Below, piece after piece: positions 1 through 6,126 of a stretch of 7,683 nt of DNA. The notes beneath the pieces were generated by a model that worked only from the letters and a program-made list of their open reading frames with translations, was not told where the DNA came from and did not search any database. A program made the translations under genes and the position numbers. Each line of letters opens with the position of its first letter. Position 1 is the first letter of the stretch. Origin of the DNA: a bacterium (GTDB taxonomy: Bacteria > Patescibacteriota > Patescibacteriia > S139-126 > S139-133); the NCBI GenBank assembly GCA_030429785.1, contig JAUIEQ010000037.1:1-7683 (forward strand), given 5' to 3'.

Positions 1-28
1 TGTCAGGTTAATTATTTAGTATATTTTT

Positions 29-790
29 ATGATTCAATTTAAATCAGAACGAGGAGGATCGCTTGCATGGATGGTAATTTCTATAGTTTTGGTAGCGCTA
101 GTTGTGTTGTATTTCATGTTAACAAACACATCATCAGAAGTTGCGCCAATTGAAGAGGTTGCAGTTGAAGGGCAGTCAACAGCCACGATGATGCGCAACA
201 ATGATCCGATACAAGATTTGGGTGCAATGGAAGTTGATGAGGCACGAGGTGCGGTGATGGCGGAATTGGTGTATTCACACCAAGCGCAATTAGTTGATGT
301 AACTGACGGTAATGTGGTTCGCGGTATTGCTACTGGGAATCAAGCAACAGGACGGGCGGTGGCTGGGCTCTCAGACGAATTTTATGTCTTAATGGCTTCT
401 TTTGAATATTTACCGCAACCTCAAGGTACTGATTTCTATGAAGGTTGGGTTGTTCGTAGAGATCCGTTGAGTGTTGTTAGCACAGGCAAGCTTACTTCTA
501 CTGACGGCGTCTATACCAACACATATCTCTCAACAACTGATTTTACCGACCACGACTTGTATGTATTGACTGTTGAGCCAAGTGATGGAGATCCTGCTCC
601 AGCAGACCATGTTGTAGAAGGGATGTTCGTAGCTGTTGATGGAGGTGTTATGTTTATGAATAAGCAGTCAGAAATGTCTGAGGAGGGTCATATGATGGAA
701 AATAATGAGTCGCAAGAAGAGTCCATTGTCTCTGATGAAGTGTCTGAAGGCACTGAAGTAGATATAGTTACAGATGAAACACCTGAATAA
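29..790 (+). CDS. Membrane-anchored protein with RskA-C-like extracytoplasmic domain
   Basis: The protein has 253 residues. A short positively charged N-terminus precedes one hydrophobic segment (about residues 12-32), so most of the chain should lie outside the membrane. Residues ~75-203 resemble the C-terminal domain of anti-sigma-K factor RskA: a YEGWVVRRDP strand, then VVSTGKL, a 'G.Y.N.Y' strand, and the signature LTVEPSDGDPAPADHVVEG (about 180-198). The last ~45 residues are acidic, Met/Glu/Ser-rich and probably disordered. No zinc-binding anti-sigma N-terminal domain is present, and no sigma factor gene is in the window, so 'anti-sigma factor' would be a fold label only and the role is unknown. 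The ATG at 29 has no Shine-Dalgarno. TAGTAT at 17-22 could be a -10 box, with its -35 outside the window. The reading frame and fold resemblance are fairly secure; the function is not. Confidence 0.8.
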   Translation: MIQFKSERGGSLAWMVISIVLVALVVLYFMLTNTSSEVAPIEEVAVEGQSTATMMRNNDPIQDLGAMEVDEARGAVMAELVYSHQAQLVDVTDGNVVRGIATGNQATGRAVAGLSDEFYVLMASFEYLPQPQGTDFYEGWVVRRDPLSVVSTGKLTSTDGVYTNTYLSTTDFTDHDLYVLTVEPSDGDPAPADHVVEGMFVAVDGGVMFMNKQSEMSEEGHMMENNESQEESIVSDEVSEGTEVDIVTDETPE

Positions 791-804
791 AGCGCGTTTA
801 CAGT

Positions 805-847
805 ACGCTAGTTGTCAATTGTTATCTTGACTTTGCGTGAGTTTTTT
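805..847 (+). terminator. Possible weak intrinsic terminator
   Basis: ACGC (805-808) can pair with GCGT (835-838), and GTCAA (814-818) with TTGAC (827-831), separated by an asymmetric internal loop. A run of six T (842-847) follows the stem by three bases. The stem is interrupted and the T run is offset, so termination may be poor. Confidence 0.3.
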
Positions 848-854
848 GGTAGCG

Positions 855-883
855 TTGATGTCAAACTGGTTTTTTAATAATAT
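855..883 (+). promoter_or_regulatory. Candidate sigma-70 promoter for the 102-aa orphan
   Basis: TTGATG (855-860) is followed by a 17-bp spacer and TAATAT (878-883). Expected transcription start is near 890, giving a short leader that contains the GAGGG ribosome-binding site at 898-902. A second -10-like string, TATAAT at 903-908, overlaps the start codon and is less likely because it would start transcription after the ATG. Confidence 0.5.
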
Positions 884-906
884 ACCAACAAACATGCGAG
901 GGTATA

Positions 907-1215
907 ATGATAAAAATAAGCAGCTTTGATGGACTCATTGATTGTGTTGGCGCAGGAAATCCATACCCTGAGATGCAAGGTCCGGTAGTTCGTCAATTGC
1001 GATGTGTTATTGGTGGCAAGGTCTTTGGCATTCAGGCGTCCTACTGCACTGATGAGCCGCCGTATGATATTGATACGCTTGATGGAGTTATTACGGATGA
1101 TGATTTATTACGGCCATTTGTTCGCAATTTAGTAATGTACAATAGGTCGTTTGTTATACGACAAGGCTCTTCTGATGATATGTGTGTGCTCAAATGGGAG
1201 CAATTTCAATTATAA
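907..1215 (+). CDS. Hypothetical 102-aa protein (orphan)
   Basis: A 102-residue soluble protein with no signal peptide or membrane segment. The ATG at 907 is supported by GAGGG at 898-902, four bases upstream. It is acidic in the middle (ITDDDLL near 62-68) and has four scattered cysteines (13, 33, 47, 93), none arranged as a CxxC metal site. Residues ~28-45 (VVRQLRCVIGGKVFGIQAS) and ~72-98 look like alternating beta strands. I do not recognise the family. It appears to be a single-gene unit: a candidate promoter lies upstream at 855-883 and an intrinsic terminator directly downstream at 1222-1247. Coding character is supported by the ribosome-binding site and the snug terminator. Confidence 0.7.
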   Translation: MIKISSFDGLIDCVGAGNPYPEMQGPVVRQLRCVIGGKVFGIQASYCTDEPPYDIDTLDGVITDDDLLRPFVRNLVMYNRSFVIRQGSSDDMCVLKWEQFQL

Positions 1216-1221
1216 AAAACC

Positions 1222-1247
1222 AACAGGCGGATAGACGTCTGTTTTTT
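1222..1247 (+). terminator. Intrinsic terminator after the 102-aa orphan
   Basis: AACAGGCG (1222-1229) pairs with CGTCTGTT (1236-1243): 8 bp including one G-T, loop GATAGA, then a T run to 1247. An A run at 1214-1219 upstream could let it act weakly in the other direction. It ends only about 21 nt before the next start codon. Confidence 0.85.
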
Positions 1248-1260
1248 AATGCGCTATAGT
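1232..1260 (+). promoter_or_regulatory. Candidate promoter overlapping a terminator; possible leaderless start
   Basis: TAGACG (1232-1237), a 17-bp spacer and TATAGT (1255-1260) resemble a sigma-70 promoter. The -35 element lies inside the preceding terminator hairpin. Transcription would begin near 1267, almost at the ATG at 1269, where no Shine-Dalgarno is visible, so the message could be leaderless. Confidence 0.4.
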
Positions 1261-1268
1261 AGTTGAAT

Positions 1269-2573
1269 ATGGGCAGAAAAACACCACCACAGTTTGAAGT
1301 GACAATCGACCGCCTTGTATTTGGCGGAGAAGGCATGGGTTATTATGATAATCGGCCTGTTTTTGTGTATGGTGTTTTGCCGGGCGAGACAGTTGTGGTT
1401 CGGCCAGTGAAAGTAAATAGTAGATTTGTGAAAGCAGCTGTGGTTGAAGTTGTGAAGCCAGCGCCAAGTCGTGTGCCTGCACAAAGTTCGCATTATCTAA
1501 CGTGTAGTCCGTGGCAGGTCATTCCATATGATCAGCAACTAGCACACAAGTTAACAACGACTACGAGCATGTGGCAGAAACTTGGCGGCGAGTTGCCAAC
1601 AGCTGATGTGGAAATAATTCCAAGCCCAGTTCAATGGCAGTATCGCAACAAACTTGAGTTTAGTTTTATGCATAATGAGATGGGTGAATTGCAATTGGCG
1701 TTTCATCAGCGGTATCGGTACAATAAATATCTTGAAGCTTCTGAGTGTTTGCTTGGTACGAAGCGTCTGAATGAATGTGCTCAGTATGTATTGTCCGTGC
1801 TTCGTGAGCGCGGGGTCAACATAGATCAGCTCAAGAACGTATTAGTGCGGTATAGTTATTATACGGATTCGTGTATTGTTGGTTTGTATGTTACTGATCT
1901 GCAGTTTGAAGTATTCAATATAGCACATGAGCATATTGCAGGTTTTCATATCATATATTCAAATCCTCAAAGTCCAGCAGCAGTGACTACTGAAGTATTG
2001 TCCGAGCAGGGTGATAGTTTTTTGCAGGAGCAGTTGCTCGGAACAGTTTTGCAATTTCGGTTTGATAGTTTTTTCCAGGTCAACCCGCCAGCATTTGAGT
2101 CTTTGATGCGTTATGTGAAGCCGTACATGCTGTCAACTGACACGCTACTGGATCTGTATGCGGGTGTGGGCACAATCGGGATGTTGCTTGCAGATGCTGC
2201 TCGTACGGTGATTTCTGTAGAGTTTGATGCTGGTGCTAGCCAAAGCGCTGAGCAGAACAAGGAATTGAATAGCTTTAACAACGTAACAGTTGTAAATGGC
2301 GCAGCTGAACAGTATGACTTGGAGTTTCAATTGCCCAAAGTTTCCTCAGTGATTGTCGACCCGCCACGGAGCGGGTTGCATCCAGCCGTAGCGCAGGCAA
2401 TTGCCGAATACGGACCAAAGCATTTTATCTATATATCTTGCAATCCAGCAACACAAGCACGGGATTATGCAATACTTGCCAAGCGTTATACTGCAATCGC
2501 ATGGCAGTTAGTTGATTTGTATCCACAAACACCGCACGTTGAAAGTGTGGTAGTTATGGAACGAAAATCGTAG
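1269..2573 (+). CDS. RlmD/TrmA-family RNA (uracil-C5)-methyltransferase
   Basis: A 434-aa SAM-dependent enzyme of the COG2265 family that methylates C5 of uracil in 23S rRNA or tRNA. Numbering from this ATG, an N-terminal TRAM RNA-binding domain spans about residues 8-66. The C-terminal Rossmann domain carries FFQVNP (268-273), the SAM loop LDLYAGVGTIG (294-304), DPPRSG (364-369) and the nucleophile loop ISCNPA with catalytic Cys391. HVESVV (423-428) supplies the general-base Glu425. The region that holds CxxxxxCGGC in RlmD reads SHYLTCSPWQ (75-84), so two of the four iron-sulfur cysteines are missing. A TTG six bases upstream could also start the frame; I prefer the ATG. The gene follows a terminator and reads into the membrane protein/uppS cluster 25 bp later. 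The exact target (U747, U1939 or tRNA U54) cannot be decided by eye. Confidence 0.93.
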   Translation: MGRKTPPQFEVTIDRLVFGGEGMGYYDNRPVFVYGVLPGETVVVRPVKVNSRFVKAAVVEVVKPAPSRVPAQSSHYLTCSPWQVIPYDQQLAHKLTTTTSMWQKLGGELPTADVEIIPSPVQWQYRNKLEFSFMHNEMGELQLAFHQRYRYNKYLEASECLLGTKRLNECAQYVLSVLRERGVNIDQLKNVLVRYSYYTDSCIVGLYVTDLQFEVFNIAHEHIAGFHIIYSNPQSPAAVTTEVLSEQGDSFLQEQLLGTVLQFRFDSFFQVNPPAFESLMRYVKPYMLSTDTLLDLYAGVGTIGMLLADAARTVISVEFDAGASQSAEQNKELNSFNNVTVVNGAAEQYDLEFQLPKVSSVIVDPPRSGLHPAVAQAIAEYGPKHFIYISCNPATQARDYAILAKRYTAIAWQLVDLYPQTPHVESVVVMERKS

Positions 2574-2592
2574 TATACTAGCAGTATAGCAT
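2574..2592 (+). promoter_or_regulatory. Possible -10 elements before the membrane protein/uppS cluster
   Basis: TATACT (2574-2579) directly after the methyltransferase stop codon is a good -10 box. TAGCAT (2587-2592), six bases before the next ATG, is a weaker alternative. No convincing -35 is seen for either and no Shine-Dalgarno precedes the ATG at 2599, so read-through from the upstream gene is equally possible. Confidence 0.25.
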
Positions 2593-2598
2593 GATCAT

Positions 2599-3018
2599 AT
2601 GTTTGGAGATTTGTATAGTGATATGCTCGTAGCTGGTATTGGGATGCTTGTATGGCTTCGTATTTTTTCAGCTGCTGACGCATTACAATTGACCTGGCCG
2701 TTTGCTCCGATCGATACTATTGTGCCGAATCGTTTCAAGTCCTCGGTACAATTTTGTCTAGGGATTATACTCTGGTTGCCAATACCGGTTTTTTTGGCAT
2801 GGGGTTATTTATGGTTAGTTGAAAACAATAGTGTGACGTATTATACTTTTGGATCAGCTGTGCTCTATGCGTTGTATATGTGGATTGTGACTTGTATTGG
2901 CATTTTTCCGTTGGCGCGAAATGGTGTATTGGGTATGCGTATCGGTCGATGGGTGTGGTTGGAGAGTATGGCTGGCTGGTTGATTTTTGGTGTAATATTT
3001 GGTTTACTTATTGAGTAA
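2599..3018 (+). CDS. Hypothetical multi-pass membrane protein, 139 aa
   Basis: A 139-residue very hydrophobic protein rich in Trp, Leu, Ile, Val and Gly. Likely membrane segments are about residues 8-24, 51-74, 82-105 and 118-138. A short loop with PFAPIDTIVPNRFK (34-47) joins the first two, and a basic loop, ARNGVLGMRIGR (106-117), joins the last two and probably faces the cytoplasm. I do not recognise the family. It sits 25 bp after the methyltransferase gene and 21 bp before uppS, all on one strand without an intervening terminator. Co-transcription with uppS suggests an envelope role, but that is inference only. The ATG lacks a ribosome-binding site, so the start is moderately certain. 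Confidence 0.7.
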   Translation: MFGDLYSDMLVAGIGMLVWLRIFSAADALQLTWPFAPIDTIVPNRFKSSVQFCLGIILWLPIPVFLAWGYLWLVENNSVTYYTFGSAVLYALYMWIVTCIGIFPLARNGVLGMRIGRWVWLESMAGWLIFGVIFGLLIE

Positions 3019-3039
3019 TTAGTTGTTACTTCAGCGTTT

Positions 3040-3744
3040 ATGACAATGCAAACCGAAGGACAGTTGCGACACATTGGGTTTATTATGGACGGTAATCGTC
3101 GCTGGGCAAAAGACCAAGGACTTCCTGCTTACCGTGGGCATGAGCAAGGTTTTTTGGTAGCCAAACGAATTATTGAAGAAATGGGTGAGTTAGGCGTTCA
3201 GTATTGTACGTTCTACACATTGTCATCAGAAAATTTAGTACGACGCGATGTTGATGAATTGAAGTTTTTGATGAAGCTTATTATTCGCGCATTTACGCAA
3301 CATTTAAAAGAGTTCCACCAGAATAACGTTCGGTTGCTTGTATCTGGTCGCGTTGATGAGTTGTCTGAAGAAGTCCAGCGGGCAATAAAAAAAGGCGTTC
3401 GTCTTACTCGCAATAATACCAAAGCAGTAGTTAACTTGGCACTTAATTATGGTGGGCGGGCTGAACTCATGGATGCAGTGAAGCAAATGATAGCAAATAA
3501 TATCCCAATGAGTAAGATAGATGAGGCAACACTCAGTCAGTATATGTATGGTCAAGGAGAGTTGCCTGATCCGGATTTGATTATTCGTACAGGCGGACAG
3601 AAACGGTTGTCAAACTTTTTGCCGTGGCAGTCTGTGTATTCTGAGCTGTATTTCACTGATGCGCTGTGGCCAGATTTTAGTTCAGACGCTTTGCGAGAAG
3701 CGATAGCTGAATACCACGATCGACAACGAAATTTTGGTAAATAA
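3040..3744 (+). CDS. uppS: Undecaprenyl diphosphate synthase (cis-prenyltransferase)
   Basis: This 234-aa enzyme adds isopentenyl units in cis to farnesyl diphosphate to make the C55 lipid carrier for cell-wall and surface glycans, at the cytoplasmic membrane face. The conserved regions appear in order: HIGFIMDGNRRWAK (11-24) with catalytic Asp17, GHEQG (33-37), TLSSENL (60-66, usually FSTENW), NYGGRAEL (136-143), LPDPDLIIRTGG (175-186), SNFLPW (191-196) and SELYF (201-205) with the Mg-associated Glu202. One change stands out: the residue after RTGG is Gln187, where E. coli UppS has Glu198. Length is close to the family norm. The start may be this ATG or the one six bases on; no Shine-Dalgarno is visible. 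The stop codon lies one base before the ATG of the next gene, implying translational coupling. Confidence 0.95.
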   Translation: MTMQTEGQLRHIGFIMDGNRRWAKDQGLPAYRGHEQGFLVAKRIIEEMGELGVQYCTFYTLSSENLVRRDVDELKFLMKLIIRAFTQHLKEFHQNNVRLLVSGRVDELSEEVQRAIKKGVRLTRNNTKAVVNLALNYGGRAELMDAVKQMIANNIPMSKIDEATLSQYMYGQGELPDPDLIIRTGGQKRLSNFLPWQSVYSELYFTDALWPDFSSDALREAIAEYHDRQRNFGK

Positions 3745-3745
3745 T

Positions 3746-4795
3746 ATGAGTAGCCCACGAGCACGAACAACCATGCTGTTATTATTGGCACTGGTTGTTT
3801 TTTTGGTTGTGTGGAAGTGGCATGACATTAGTGCGGCAATTGCACTGTGGCGTTTGATGTCAGTGAAATTGCTTGTGGCTGCAATTGTAACGCAGTTAGT
3901 AAGTTATGGTATGAGTACATTGTTATTACGTCGATTGATTGTGATACAAGGGTATTCGTACTCAACTTCGAGACTGTATAAGATTGTGACAGTGTTTAAT
4001 TTTTTGAACAGAGCATTGCCATCACTCGGTGTGTCTGGTATAGCGTTTATGGTTCAACAGATGTATCAGGATGGATTGTCGCGTGGTCGATCGCTGATTA
4101 TAGCAATTTTGTATTATACAAATTTATATCTAGCATTCTTTGTTCTATTTGTTGTCTGTGCAGTATATGTAGCAACGCAGTATTCGCTTGCGGCATTGCA
4201 TTTGACAGCTATCATGTTCGCGATCATGCTTGTTGTGGTGGTGTATCTGATTATCGCGTATGTTGTTAGCAAAAAAAGTCGTTTGCTTTCGGTTATTGTG
4301 TGGTTATTTGGTCTGGTGGGTAAGTTTCGTTCTGGCGCCAAAGATATGCTGAATACTAAAATGCAAACGATTCTGCATGAAGTAGAAGAGGTATATGAGA
4401 GTTGGTGGGTGTATTGGCATAAGCCAATCCAAAAAGTAGTGCCGCTTGGTGTTGGTGGATTGCAACATGTTGTTGACATTCTTACGGTTACGATCGTCTT
4501 TGCAGGATTAGGATTTGACGTACCATTGATGATTTTGGCAACGTCGTATATCGTGGCTACAGTTGCTTCATTTGTTAGTTTTATTCCGAGCGGCATTGGT
4601 GTATTTGAGGCAGCTATGGTGCTTGTATTAAAAAGTTTTGATGTGCCGGTTGCAGAGGCGCTTTCAGGTGTTTTGGCGTTTCGTATTTTGTTCTATTGGT
4701 TGCCAGTGCCGATTGGTTTGTATTTTTTCAAGCACATGCATGCTACACGTTCGGGTAAAGGCGCTGATAGTGTGGTACAAAAAATTTCTCACTAG
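3746..4795 (+). CDS. LPG synthase-like/UPF0104 family integral membrane protein
   Basis: A 349-aa polytopic protein resembling the flippase-like membrane domain of lysylphosphatidylglycerol synthases and stand-alone UPF0104/COG0392 proteins. Hydrophobic segments lie near 9-23, 40-60, 120-143, 152-174, 181-192, 240-255, 260-280 and 305-328. Two family hallmarks are visible: FNFLNRALPSLGVSGIA (84-100) and FIPSGIGVFEAAM (279-291), followed by the conserved A..FR..FYWLP..IG stretch (310-324). The aminoacyltransferase domain of MprF is absent, so this is the membrane half only. Known members are implicated in lipid translocation or polyprenyl-linked glycan assembly. Coupling to uppS (start one base after its stop) makes a polyprenyl-phosphate or glycolipid substrate plausible, but that is inference. 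A TTG at 3734 inside uppS is an alternative start; the ATG at 3746 fits better. Confidence 0.85.
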   Translation: MSSPRARTTMLLLLALVVFLVVWKWHDISAAIALWRLMSVKLLVAAIVTQLVSYGMSTLLLRRLIVIQGYSYSTSRLYKIVTVFNFLNRALPSLGVSGIAFMVQQMYQDGLSRGRSLIIAILYYTNLYLAFFVLFVVCAVYVATQYSLAALHLTAIMFAIMLVVVVYLIIAYVVSKKSRLLSVIVWLFGLVGKFRSGAKDMLNTKMQTILHEVEEVYESWWVYWHKPIQKVVPLGVGGLQHVVDILTVTIVFAGLGFDVPLMILATSYIVATVASFVSFIPSGIGVFEAAMVLVLKSFDVPVAEALSGVLAFRILFYWLPVPIGLYFFKHMHATRSGKGADSVVQKISH

Positions 4796-4814
4796 ACTTA
4801 TTAACAGATAGCAT

Positions 4815-4843
4815 TTGACAAAAAATGTTGTTTAGCTGATACT
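4815..4843 (+). promoter_or_regulatory. Sigma-70-type promoter for the metK leader
   Basis: A perfect TTGACA (4815-4820), exactly 17 bp, then GATACT (4838-4843). Transcription would start near 4850, just ahead of the riboswitch aptamer, giving a leader of about 205 nt before the metK ATG. Confidence 0.75.
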
Positions 4844-4864
4844 GCGTATACACTTGAAAAAATA

Positions 4865-4978
4865 ATATTTATCAAGAAGAGTAGTAGGGAATCGACCCGA
4901 TAATCACTCTAGCAACCTTGTTTTTGGTGACAAAAAAGTGTAGGTGCTCCATTCGACCCAATCTGGGAAAGATACTAT
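4865..4978 (+). promoter_or_regulatory. SAM-I family (S-box) riboswitch aptamer
   Basis: This leader matches the S-box architecture. P1 is TATC (4870-4873) with GATA (4971-4974), extended by ATA/TAT. ATCAAG (4871-4876) opens the core. P2 pairs AGAGT (4878-4882) with ACTCT (4906-4910), and GGG (4887-4889) with CCC (4896-4898), around a kink-turn-like GATAA. P3 is GCAACC (4912-4917) with GGTGC (4943-4947), topped by a T/A stem. P4 is CCCA (4957-4960) with TGGG (4964-4967), followed by GAAAGAT. A pseudoknot can form between TCGA in the P2 loop (4892-4895) and TCGA at 4953-4956, at the position expected for SAM-I. Bases that contact SAM in the known structure (core G, C/A of GCAACC, U/G of GGUGC) are kept. 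J3/4 reads TCCAT instead of the usual (C/U)AAUU. With metK directly downstream, SAM is the evident ligand and the switch should turn expression off. SAM-I/IV is an alternative class. Confidence 0.93.
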
Positions 4979-4985
4979 ACAATAC

Positions 4986-5008
4986 ATACCTTGCCCAAGG
5001 TATTTTTT
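4986..5008 (+). terminator. Riboswitch-controlled terminator 1
   Basis: ATACCTT (4986-4992) pairs perfectly with AAGGTAT (4997-5003) around GCCC, and runs into TTTTTT. A competing antiterminator is visible: AAAGATAC (4968-4975, including the 3' strand of P1) can pair with GTATTTTT (5000-5007). SAM binding would hold P1 closed and free the terminator. Confidence 0.88.
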
Positions 5009-5012
5009 ATTT

Positions 5013-5038
5013 ACAGTCTTTGCCAGGACTGTTTTTTT
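5013..5038 (+). terminator. Terminator 2 in tandem, just before metK
   Basis: ACAGTCT (5013-5019) pairs with GGACTGT (5026-5032) around TTGCCA and is followed by a run of T to 5038. It lies 17 bases before the metK start codon. No antiterminator partner is obvious, so it may be a leaky second brake or be governed by the same switch in a way I cannot see. Confidence 0.75.
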
Positions 5039-5055
5039 ATTATTAGAAAAAGTAT

Positions 5056-6105
5056 ATGTTATATATTGCATCAACATACACAACTGAAAGCGTGACTATA
5101 GGTCACCCAGACAAAATCTGTGATCAAATTTCTGATGCACTTTTGGATGCGTGCATAGAACAAGATCCGCGAAGTCGTGTTGCTATAGAAGCGCTTGGCG
5201 GACATGGGCTCGTTGTGGTGGTGGGTGAGGTTACTACTACTGCAGTTGTTGATATGCAAACAATAGTTCGGAATGTGTATGCTCAGTGCGGGTATGCTGA
5301 CAGGCTAGAGGTGGTTGAGCGTATTGTGCATCAATCGCCAGATATAGCCCAAGGAGTAGATACTGGCGGAGCAGGCGATCAAGGTAGTATGTATGGCTAT
5401 GCTACGAATCAAACACCTGAGTACTTGCCACAGGGCTTTGTGATTGCACGTAAGTTATGTAGTCATTTGACTCAGTTACGTGAGCACGGGACGATTTCGT
5501 GGCTTGGGCCAGATGGAAAAGCTCAGGTAACTATTGAAAATGGACGAGCTGCTACAGTGTTGGTGAGTAGCCAGCATCAAGCGGCAGTCGAATTGTCAGA
5601 AGTGCGATCAGTTTTGGAGCAGGAAGTTATTCAGTTTTGTAACTTTGATGAGCAGTGCACAGTTTTGATTAATCCAACCGGACAATTTGTGCAGGGAGGT
5701 TTTGCTGCTGATTCTGGTCTGACAGGAAGAAAGATTATGGTTGATACATATGGAGGGCTAATTGCTCATGGAGGTGGTTGTTTTTCAGGAAAAGACCCGA
5801 CCAAGGTTGATAGATCAGGGTCATATATGGCTCGGTGGGTAGCAAAGAGTGTTGTAGCAAATGGACTAGCAGATGAATGTTTGGTTGCAGTTGCATATGC
5901 TATTGGACAGGCTGAGCCAGTTATGATTACTGTGCAGAGTAGTGCTGGCGCGTCTTTGGAACAACACATTAAGCAAACAGTTGATTTTAGACCGCAGGCT
6001 ATTATTGAGCAATTTGATTTGTTGCGTCCAATATACCAACCAACTGCACGTAATGGGCACTTCGGTCATGAAGTGTTTCCATGGGAACATATCGCAGAAC
6101 TATAA
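5056..6105 (+). CDS. metK: S-adenosylmethionine synthetase
   Basis: MetK condenses methionine and ATP into SAM, releasing phosphate and pyrophosphate; it is cytosolic and normally acts as a dimer or tetramer. All family signatures are present: TTESVTIGHPDKICDQISDA (9-28) with His17, GAGDQGSMYGYA (105-116), WLGPDGK (149-155), INPTGQFV (205-212), DSGLTGRK (219-226), the phosphate-binding GGGCFSGKDPTKVDRS (239-254) and HFGHEVFPWE (335-344). At 349 residues it is shorter than the usual ~385. Compared with E. coli, the stretch after the first domain is trimmed, the flexible loop before GAGDQG is cut to DTG, and the C-terminal tail is missing. No strong Shine-Dalgarno precedes the ATG, but the frame begins with a typical MetK N-terminus. 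Expression should be controlled by the SAM riboswitch and terminators upstream; the product is therefore also the regulator. Confidence 0.97.
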   Translation: MLYIASTYTTESVTIGHPDKICDQISDALLDACIEQDPRSRVAIEALGGHGLVVVVGEVTTTAVVDMQTIVRNVYAQCGYADRLEVVERIVHQSPDIAQGVDTGGAGDQGSMYGYATNQTPEYLPQGFVIARKLCSHLTQLREHGTISWLGPDGKAQVTIENGRAATVLVSSQHQAAVELSEVRSVLEQEVIQFCNFDEQCTVLINPTGQFVQGGFAADSGLTGRKIMVDTYGGLIAHGGGCFSGKDPTKVDRSGSYMARWVAKSVVANGLADECLVAVAYAIGQAEPVMITVQSSAGASLEQHIKQTVDFRPQAIIEQFDLLRPIYQPTARNGHFGHEVFPWEHIAEL

Positions 6106-6126
6106 TACAACAACCATGGAGGTATG

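Noticed and set aside
903..908. TATAAT as the -10 box of the 102-aa orphan
   Set aside because: It overlaps the start codon, so transcripts from it would lack the ATG; GAGGG ahead of the ATG and the promoter at 855-883 give a better model.
4114..4596. A 160-codon open frame on the minus strand inside the UPF0104 gene
   Set aside because: It lies wholly opposite a clear membrane-protein gene, has no ribosome-binding site, and its Thr/Asn-rich composition is the mirror of hydrophobic codons.
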